This document shows, piece by piece, positions 7,150 through 12,112 of a DNA stretch of 12,112 nucleotides. Each line of letters starts with the position of its first letter. The first letter of the stretch is position 1. Origin of the DNA: Verrucomicrobiota bacterium (GTDB taxonomy: Bacteria; Verrucomicrobiota; Verrucomicrobiia; Verrucomicrobiales; Verrucomicrobiaceae). The notes under the pieces are model-generated. The model did not search any database, was not told the DNA's origin, and saw only the letters and a list, made by a program, of their open reading frames with translations. Made by a program: the position numbers and the translations under genes. The stretch is taken from positions 1 to 12,112 of the forward strand of contig JAEYYS010000517.1 in the NCBI GenBank assembly GCA_023428335.1, read 5' to 3'.

Positions 7150-9105
7150 ATGTCCGCCGCCCACGCTCCCACTGTCGTTCTCGAAAACTTCTACCCCTGC
7201 CTGGAGGGCGGTCGTCATGCCGTCAAGCGCATCGTCGGCGAACCGCTTGAGGTTTGGTGCGACGCCTTCACCGACGGCCATGTGGTCATGAGTGCCGTGC
7301 TGCGCTGGCGCCTGCAGGGCAGTCGCCGCTGGCAGGAGGCGCCGATGCAGCCGGTCGACAACGACCGCTGGCACGGTCGCTGCGAGTTCAGCAAGGTGGG
7401 TCGCTGGGAGTATGTCGTCGAGGCCTGGGCCGACAGCTTCAAGGGCTGGAAAAAGACTTTCGTGGTGCGTGTCGAGGCCGCCGACCCGGATGTGCCGGTC
7501 GAGGCGCTGGAAGGCGCGCGCCTGCTGCGCGAGGCTGCCGGTCGCGCCCGCGGCACCGGGTCCACCGAGGCGGCCGCCCAGTTGGAGGAGATTGCCGACC
7601 TGCTCGCCGGTCGCCCGGCTGCCGGCCTGCTCGACGTCCTGCAGTCGGCCGAACTGCAGGCACTGATGGATGCTTTTGCCGATCGCTCCCTGTCGACCAC
7701 CTCCGCGCCGCTTGGCGTCATTGTCGAGCGCGAGCGCGCCCGGTTCTCGGCCTGGTACGAATTCTTCCCGCGCGGCGCCGAGGGCCGGGCCGACAAGCAC
7801 AGCACCTTCCGCGACTGCCTGCCGCGCCTCGATGACGCGAAGGAGATGGGCTTCGATGTCATTTACTTCCCGCCGATCCATCCGATCGGCATCACCGCGC
7901 GCAAGGGCCGCAACAACACCCTGACCGCCCTGCCGGGCGATGTCGGCAGCCCCTGGGCCATCGGTGGCCCGGCCGGCGGCCATCGCGCGATCGAGCCGCA
8001 GCTCGGCACGCTGGAGGACTTTGTCTGGCTGGTCGGCGAGGCGAAGAATCGTGGCCTGGAAATCGCCCTCGACTTCGCCATCAACTGCTCGCCGGATCAT
8101 CCCTACGTGAAGCAGCATCCGGAGTGGTTTTACCAGCGGCCCGACGGCAGCATCCGTTACGCGGAAAACCCGCCGAAGAAGTACCAGGACATCTACCCGC
8201 TCAACTTCCACTGCGCCGACTGGAAGAACCTCTGGCGCGAACTGATCGACGTCGTGCTGTTCTGGGTCGACCAGGGGGTGAAGATTTTCCGGGTCGACAA
8301 CCCGCACACCAAGCCGGTGGCCTTCTGGGAGGAACTCATCAAGACCGTGCATCGCAAGGATCCCGAGGTGATCTTTCTGGCCGAGGCCTTCACGAAGCCG
8401 CGGATGATGCAGGTGCTCGGCAAAATCGGCTTCAGCCAGAGCTACACCTACTTCACCTGGCGCGAGGACAAGGCCGGTCTCACCCAGTATGCGAGCGAGC
8501 TGAGCCAGGGCGAAATGCGCTGGTACTACCGCGGCAACTTCTGGCCGAACACGCCGGACATCCATCCCTACTACCTGCAGAACGCGCCGGCCAGCGTCTT
8601 CCGCCTGCGCGCCGCGCTCGCCGCCACGCTGTCCTCATCCTGGGGCCTGTATGCCGGTTACGAACTCTGTGAGAACGCGCCGCTGCCAGGCCGGGAGGAA
8701 TACCTGGATTCGGAGAAGTTCGAACTCAAGCAGCGCGACTACAACGCGCCGGGCAACATCAAGGGCTTCATCGGCCGCCTCAACCGCCTGCGCCGCGAGC
8801 ACCGCGCGCTGCAGCTTTACGACAACTTGGTTTTCCACGGTGCCGATCACGGTGAGATGCTCTGCTACAGCAAGTGCACGCCGGACTTTGAGGATCGACT
8901 GCTTTGCATTGTCAGCCTCGACGGCCATCAGACCGTCGCCGGCCTGGTCCACCTCGACCTCGCCGCGCTCGGCCTCGATCCGTCACGGCCCTTCCAGGTG
9001 CACGACCTCATGCATGGCCAGACTTACGAGTGGAGCGGCCCCGACAATTACGTCGAGCTGAATCCGCACGGCACCTCCATGCACCTGTTCGCGGTGCGTC
9101 AGTGA
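7150..9105 (+). CDS. glgE: Alpha-1,4-glucan:maltose-1-phosphate maltosyltransferase GlgE
   Basis: GlgE transfers maltosyl units from alpha-maltose-1-phosphate to the non-reducing end of alpha-1,4-glucans, releasing phosphate. It is the polymerase of the trehalose-to-glucan (TreS-Pep2-GlgE-GlgB) pathway. The 651-residue protein matches family length: an N-terminal beta domain (opening VVLENFYPCLEGGRHAVKR), a helical insert, a GH13 subfamily 3 barrel and a C-terminal beta domain. Diagnostic motifs are YFPPIHPIG, KKYQDIYPLNF, FRVDNPHTKP with nucleophile D383, FLAEAFTKP with acid/base E412, and NTPDIHPYYL with D470 as transition-state stabiliser. The NPHTKP and KKYQDIYP features separate it from ordinary alpha-amylases. 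The start ATG at 7150 has no clear Shine-Dalgarno; it lies 64 bases after the helicase stop. treS, maltokinase and glgB are absent from the window. It ends 4 bases from the stop of the convergent GNAT gene. Confidence 0.96.
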   Translation: MSAAHAPTVVLENFYPCLEGGRHAVKRIVGEPLEVWCDAFTDGHVVMSAVLRWRLQGSRRWQEAPMQPVDNDRWHGRCEFSKVGRWEYVVEAWADSFKGWKKTFVVRVEAADPDVPVEALEGARLLREAAGRARGTGSTEAAAQLEEIADLLAGRPAAGLLDVLQSAELQALMDAFADRSLSTTSAPLGVIVERERARFSAWYEFFPRGAEGRADKHSTFRDCLPRLDDAKEMGFDVIYFPPIHPIGITARKGRNNTLTALPGDVGSPWAIGGPAGGHRAIEPQLGTLEDFVWLVGEAKNRGLEIALDFAINCSPDHPYVKQHPEWFYQRPDGSIRYAENPPKKYQDIYPLNFHCADWKNLWRELIDVVLFWVDQGVKIFRVDNPHTKPVAFWEELIKTVHRKDPEVIFLAEAFTKPRMMQVLGKIGFSQSYTYFTWREDKAGLTQYASELSQGEMRWYYRGNFWPNTPDIHPYYLQNAPASVFRLRAALAATLSSSWGLYAGYELCENAPLPGREEYLDSEKFELKQRDYNAPGNIKGFIGRLNRLRREHRALQLYDNLVFHGADHGEMLCYSKCTPDFEDRLLCIVSLDGHQTVAGLVHLDLAALGLDPSRPFQVHDLMHGQTYEWSGPDNYVELNPHGTSMHLFAVRQ

Positions 9106-9109
9106 GGCC

Positions 9110-9697
9110 TCATTTCCAGTCCTTCGTCCAGAAGGTCAGGTGCTTGGGCGATTCCGTCGCTTCGCCGATCTCCTTCCAGACGAACTCGGCGCGCAGCTCG
9201 GGGCGCCGGCGGTAGCCGAGCGAGGTCCAGAACTCGTCCAGCGGCCGGTAGCCCGGCGGCCGCAGCGGATGATCGTCGGGACGATCGACCGCGCAGAAGG
9301 TGGTCATGCGGGCGCCGAGCTTGGCGGCGTGTTCCTCGCGGCGCTGGAAGAAGCGTTTGCCGATGCCGCGGCCGCGGTAGGCCGGCAGCAGGATGGATTC
9401 GCCAAAGTAACAGATGGGGGCGACGTCGATCCCGGCCTGCAGGAAGGGCGCCTGAAACTCCGGCCCCTCCTGCGCCAGCGGCAGGCAGGTGCTGGCGCCG
9501 ACCACGGCTTCGCCGTCGAACACCAGCACGACCAGGCTGTCCGGGCTGCTCAGGTAGGTGCGCAGGTACTCCCGCTCATACTCCAGCGTGCCGTCGTAGA
9601 GGTAGGGGTAGTCGCGGAACACGGCGATGCGCAGCGCGCCGAGCGCGTCGAGGTGCGGAGCGAGGCGGGGGCCGTGAACATTTTCCAGACGGAGCAT
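9110..9697 (-). CDS. GNAT family N-acetyltransferase
   Basis: This is a 195-residue single-domain GNAT enzyme, predicted to transfer acetyl from acetyl-CoA to an amine. The acetyl-CoA-binding motif A appears as the strand ICYFGESIL followed by the pyrophosphate loop YRGRGIGK (107-114) and the helix FFQRREEHAAKLGA. The N-terminal part has AVFRDYPYLYDGTLEYEREYL, and the C-terminal part ends in LDEFWTSLGYRRRPEL, both typical of an uncharacterised GNAT subgroup of about 190 residues. The substrate cannot be inferred. ATG at 9697 (MLRLENVHG) fits the domain boundary; in-frame ATGs at 9733 and further upstream would add a non-conserved leader or run into the divergent gene. It converges on glgE and diverges from the pabC-like gene with 84 bases between starts. 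Confidence 0.88.
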   Translation of the reverse strand: MLRLENVHGPRLAPHLDALGALRIAVFRDYPYLYDGTLEYEREYLRTYLSSPDSLVVLVFDGEAVVGASTCLPLAQEGPEFQAPFLQAGIDVAPICYFGESILLPAYRGRGIGKRFFQRREEHAAKLGARMTTFCAVDRPDDHPLRPPGYRPLDEFWTSLGYRRRPELRAEFVWKEIGEATESPKHLTFWTKDWK

Positions 9698-9752
9698 GAC
9701 CACCCATTTCACAGGCCGCGCCGATGTCATGGACTGTTTTCGCCGCTTGAAG

Positions 9753-9767
9753 GCAGGCCCGGCCTGC
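9753..9767. repeat. Perfect 7+1+7 inverted repeat in a divergent promoter region
   Basis: The inverted repeat GCAGGCC-C-GGCCTGC lies between the divergent GNAT and pabC-like genes, ending 14 bases before the pabC ATG. A TTGAAG hexamer (9747-9752) abuts it on the plus strand, but the matching -10 position (CATGTC) is poor. It could be a short operator for a dimeric regulator or a small hairpin in the leader. In DNA this GC-rich a palindrome of this size can occur by chance. Confidence 0.3.
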
Positions 9768-9781
9768 GCCATGTCGCGACC

Positions 9782-10615
9782 ATGTCCGAACCCGTCCAAA
9801 TCTGGCTCAATGGCCGCGTGTTACCCGCTGAAGAAGCGCGGCTTTCGCCCTTCGAACACGGCCTGCTGGTGGGCGACGGTGTCTTCGAGACGCTGGCCGT
9901 GCGCAAGGGTCGCGTCATCGGCCTGCGCGAGCACTGGCAGCGCCTGGAGCGTTCCTGCGCGACGCTGGGCCTGGCTGCCATGGACGAGGCGGAATTCGCC
10001 GATGCCATCGCGGCGGCAGTGCACGCCAACGGCCTGACCGATGCACGCGTCCGCGTCACCCAGACCAGTGGCGACGGCCCGCTCGGTTCCGATCGCGGGG
10101 CAGGCAAGGGGACTCGGCTCGTTGCGGCCACGCCGCTGAACTCCTGGCCACCGAGCGAGAAGGTGTGTCTCGTGCCCTGGACCCGCAATGAGAACGGCGC
10201 GCTTGCCGGCGTGAAGAGCATCTCCTACGCCGAGAACGTCATCGCCCTCGCCGAGGCCAAGCGTCGCGGCTTTGGCGAGGCCCTGCTGGCCAACACTCGC
10301 GGCGAGCTCTGCGAGGGCACTGGCTCGAATGTCTTTGTCGTGGTCGACGGCCACCTGCACACGCCGCCGCTGGACTCGGGTTGCCTGGCCGGTGTCACCC
10401 GACTGCTGGTCCTGCAGGCCTGCGCGACGGCCGGCATCGACTGTGCGGAAACGGCGCTGCCGGCCGAGGTGCTGACGCGCTGTGAGGAGGCCTTTCTCAC
10501 CTCCTCGACCCGCGACGTCCATCCGATCGCCGAGATCGACGGTCGTGCGCTGGCCACACCCGGGCCGCTGACGCGGGCGGTGCAGGCTGCCTACGCCGCC
10601 CACCTCGGCGCTTGA
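9782..10615 (+). CDS. pabC: Aminodeoxychorismate lyase-like PLP enzyme (class IV aminotransferase fold)
   Basis: The 277-residue protein is a fold-type IV PLP enzyme of the size of PabC, which splits 4-amino-4-deoxychorismate into p-aminobenzoate and pyruvate for folate synthesis. Visible features are IWLNGRVLP, the GDGVFETLAV segment (31-40), HWQRLERS (51-58), the Schiff-base lysine K145 in AGVKSISYAEN, E178 in GELCEGTGSNVF, and TPPLDSGCLAGVTR (194-207). The last two arrangements resemble proteins annotated as aminodeoxychorismate lyases more than IlvE branched-chain aminotransferases or D-amino acid transaminases, though sequence alone does not exclude those relatives. ATG at 9782 is clear-cut from the alignment of the first strand. 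pabA and pabB are not in the window. The DUF1080 gene follows 33 bases later on the same strand. Confidence 0.82.
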   Translation: MSEPVQIWLNGRVLPAEEARLSPFEHGLLVGDGVFETLAVRKGRVIGLREHWQRLERSCATLGLAAMDEAEFADAIAAAVHANGLTDARVRVTQTSGDGPLGSDRGAGKGTRLVAATPLNSWPPSEKVCLVPWTRNENGALAGVKSISYAENVIALAEAKRRGFGEALLANTRGELCEGTGSNVFVVVDGHLHTPPLDSGCLAGVTRLLVLQACATAGIDCAETALPAEVLTRCEEAFLTSSTRDVHPIAEIDGRALATPGPLTRAVQAAYAAHLGA

Positions 10616-10635
10616 CCGAACGCCCGGCCCCGGTC

Positions 10636-10640
10636 AAGGA
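10636..10640 (+). promoter_or_regulatory. Shine-Dalgarno site that selects the DUF1080 start
   Basis: AAGGA lies 8 bases before the ATG at 10649, ideal spacing. It overlaps the first base of an alternative in-frame ATG at 10640, which therefore has no room for a ribosome site. This is the clearest ribosome-binding site in the window. Confidence 0.6.
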
Positions 10641-10648
10641 TGCGGCGC

Positions 10649-11290
10649 ATGAAGTCGCTCCTCATTCTTCCCCTGCTCGCCCTCGGCCTGCACGCCGCCG
10701 AACCTGTGTCGCTGTTTGACGGCAAAAGCCTCGCCGGCTGGACCGCCGCGGGTGGCAAGGCGCCCGGCCCGGGCTGGAAGATCGAGGGCGGCGTGCTCGT
10801 GCTCGACGGCGTCGGCGGCAACCTGCTCAGCGACAAGGAATACACGAACTTCGAATTCGAGTGGGAGTGGAAGATCGCCGAGGGCGGCAACAACGGCATC
10901 AAGTACTGGGTCACCCAGGTCGGCGGCAAGGAGTGGCTCGGCATCGAGTATCAAATGCTCGACGACCAGAAGCATCCGGATGCCAAGAATGGTGCCAAGC
11001 GCCTGACCGCCTCGTTTTACGACATCCAGGCGCCGACGGTGAAGACCCCGGTCAACCCGCCCGGCCAGTGGAACGCCAGCCGTGTCGTCGCCAAGGACGG
11101 CAAGCTGCAGCACTGGCTCAACGGCGTGCTCGTCGGCGAGGCCGACACCCGCTCGGGCGATTGGCAGGCCAAGATCGCCGAAAGCAAGTTCAAGACCAAG
11201 GTGGGCTTTGCACCCGGCAAGGGCCGGATCATGCTGACCGATCACAAGGACAAGACCTGGTTCCGCAACCTGCGGATCAAGGAACTCTGA
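10649..11290 (+). CDS. Secreted DUF1080 / 3-keto-disaccharide hydrolase family protein
   Basis: This 213-residue protein starts with a short signal peptide: MK, then the hydrophobic run LLILPLLALGL, with likely cleavage near residues 16-17 (HAAEP), so it should act in the periplasm or outside the cell. The mature part is a single DUF1080 (3-keto-disaccharide hydrolase, PF06439) beta-sandwich. Its hallmarks are SLFDGKSLAGW (21-31), the strand NFEFEWEWK (67-75), GGNNGIKYW (79-87), GIEYQMLDD (98-106), the NGV turn in HWLNGVLVGE (155-164) and the closing FRNLRIKEL. A characterised Bacteroides family member hydrolyses 3-keto-glycosides, and the family is greatly expanded in Planctomycetota and Verrucomicrobiota; the substrate here is unknown. 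I chose ATG 10649 over 10640 for its AAGGA ribosome site. It converges with the halogenase-like gene, with 16 bases between stops. Confidence 0.9.
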   Translation: MKSLLILPLLALGLHAAEPVSLFDGKSLAGWTAAGGKAPGPGWKIEGGVLVLDGVGGNLLSDKEYTNFEFEWEWKIAEGGNNGIKYWVTQVGGKEWLGIEYQMLDDQKHPDAKNGAKRLTASFYDIQAPTVKTPVNPPGQWNASRVVAKDGKLQHWLNGVLVGEADTRSGDWQAKIAESKFKTKVGFAPGKGRIMLTDHKDKTWFRNLRIKEL

Positions 11291-11306
11291 CCTGCGCGGG
11301 GGCGGT

Positions 11307-12112
11307 TCACGCGGCGAGGCGGTCGCGCACGGCAAAGGTCTCGGCCGGTGGCACCCCCCAAATGAGGTGCCTGGACAGCAGGCGGATCAGCCGTCGGCTG
11401 TAGCGCGAACGCGTGCGTCCACCCGAGGCCATGCTGGCGATCTGGCGCTTGGAGTGGCGCTCCATGAAGGTGGCGATGTTGAAGGGCGAGGGTTTCTCCG
11501 CCAGATGCCGGCCGGCCAGATGCAGGCGGAAGATGCGGCCGTCGTAGAAGTAGGCGATCAACTCGGTCCAGGCCTGATGCCAGTCGATCATGCGCCGGCT
11601 GTAGGTGTCGAGCGCCCGCGCCAGGGCCGCCGGCTGCTGCAGCATGGCCTTGCCCTGGGCGAACACACAGTCGTCGAGTTCGCGCGCGCCCTGCAGCGAC
11701 AAAAACAGGCCGGGCGACAGCATGGGATCAACAAAGCCAAAGGCATCGCCGAGCAGCACCCAGCCCGGGCCGTGACCGCGTTCGGACAGCAGTTGGTAGT
11801 TCGTGTAGGTCATCACCGGCGTCACGCGTCGGGCGTGCGCGCCGCGACCGCCAAAGGCCGGGTCCTCGCGCAGGATGCGCTCGAGTCGCTCCTCGGGCGT
11901 GGCGCCGAGTTCGCGCGCCGCGTCCTTGCGGATCACCACGCCGCCCGAGAGTCGGCCCGGCAGCGGGATGCGCCAGCTCCAGCCGGCGCGCAGCAGCGAG
12001 ATGATGACCTGGCCCTCCGGTACCTCGTCGTGCGGGAAGTCCTCGAAATGGGCAAAGTGGGCGACGTCATCGCGGCCGCCGCGCTGGGCCGGCAGATTCA
12101 TCAGGCGTGCAA
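11307..12112 (-). CDS. Flavin-dependent halogenase-like FAD oxidoreductase (5' end beyond window)
   Basis: About 268 codons are open on the minus strand up to the window edge. The frame stays open upstream of an ATG at 12101 and the usual N-terminal FAD-binding glycine motif is missing, so the gene is partial and that ATG is probably internal. Counting from it, the protein carries GWSWRIP (40-46), matching the GWxWxIP motif of flavin-dependent halogenases. It also has GDAFGFVDPMLSPG (118-131), which joins the FAD ribityl-contacting GDA to an FxxPxxSxG motif also reported for halogenases. A basic C-terminal tail (HSKRQIAS, RTRSRYSRRLIRLLSR) follows. The active-site lysine of halogenases would lie outside the window. 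Alternatives are a related FAD monooxygenase or a geranylgeranyl-reductase-like enzyme. Substrate unknown; no carrier protein or synthase gene is nearby. Confidence 0.8.
   Translation of the reverse strand, partial: ARLMNLPAQRGGRDDVAHFAHFEDFPHDEVPEGQVIISLLRAGWSWRIPLPGRLSGGVVIRKDAARELGATPEERLERILREDPAFGGRGAHARRVTPVMTYTNYQLLSERGHGPGWVLLGDAFGFVDPMLSPGLFLSLQGARELDDCVFAQGKAMLQQPAALARALDTYSRRMIDWHQAWTELIAYFYDGRIFRLHLAGRHLAEKPSPFNIATFMERHSKRQIASMASGGRTRSRYSRRLIRLLSRHLIWGVPPAETFAVRDRLAA

Noticed and set aside
12099..12101. ATG at 12101 as the true start of the halogenase-like gene
   Set aside because: The frame is open upstream and the resulting protein would lack the N-terminal FAD-binding half, so the gene most likely begins beyond the window.
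1..12112. Search for CRISPR repeats, tRNA/rRNA genes, transposases, toxin-antitoxin pairs, phage or defence genes
   Set aside because: No spaced direct repeats, cloverleaf sequences or recognisable mobile or defence domains were seen by reading; gene content is chromosomal and mostly metabolic or housekeeping.

Overview
The window is densely coding, GC-rich bacterial chromosome (roughly two-thirds G+C by eye). It holds eleven protein genes and no gene-free stretch longer than about 140 bases. I see no rRNA, tRNA, CRISPR array, insertion sequence, phage gene or plasmid origin. A Verrucomicrobiota (PVC group) origin fits best. The clues are the style of the RuvB sequence (an 'LRPGDF' start to the core and an 'LDEMD' linker), a secreted DUF1080 (3-keto-disaccharide hydrolase family) protein, and GlgE beside a permuted ATP-grasp/alpha-E/transglutaminase set. 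This is inference from gene content, not a database match.

Layout. The left edge (1-845, minus strand) is the N-terminal kinase domain of a serine/threonine protein kinase that runs off the window. Divergent from it is a plus-strand run of six genes: ruvB (982-1986); a trio made of a circularly permuted ATP-grasp protein (2075-3526), an alpha-E domain protein (3610-4635) and a transglutaminase-like protein (4645-5565); an RhlE-type DEAD-box RNA helicase (5625-7085); and the maltosyltransferase glgE (7150-9105). A GNAT acetyltransferase (9110-9697, minus) converges on glgE with only 4 bases between stop codons. Divergent from the GNAT gene are a pabC-like aminodeoxychorismate lyase (9782-10615, plus) and a secreted DUF1080 protein (10649-11290, plus). 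The right edge (11307-12112, minus) is the C-terminal part of a flavin-dependent halogenase-like enzyme.

How the genes may work together. The trio is the clearest functional module. ATP-grasp plus alpha-E plus transglutaminase is a recurring set that comparative genomics has proposed to make or process an amide- or peptide-linked product, but its chemistry is not settled. GlgE extends alpha-glucan from maltose-1-phosphate. Its usual partners (TreS, maltokinase, GlgB) are not in the window. RuvB (Holliday junction branch migration), the helicase and PabC (folate) are housekeeping genes. The halogenase-like gene is the best lead for specialised chemistry, but its FAD-binding N-terminus lies outside. 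Most genes lack a clear Shine-Dalgarno sequence; the DUF1080 gene is the exception. I did not find a convincing wholly new system. The permuted ATP-grasp trio and the halogenase-like edge gene deserve the closest look.
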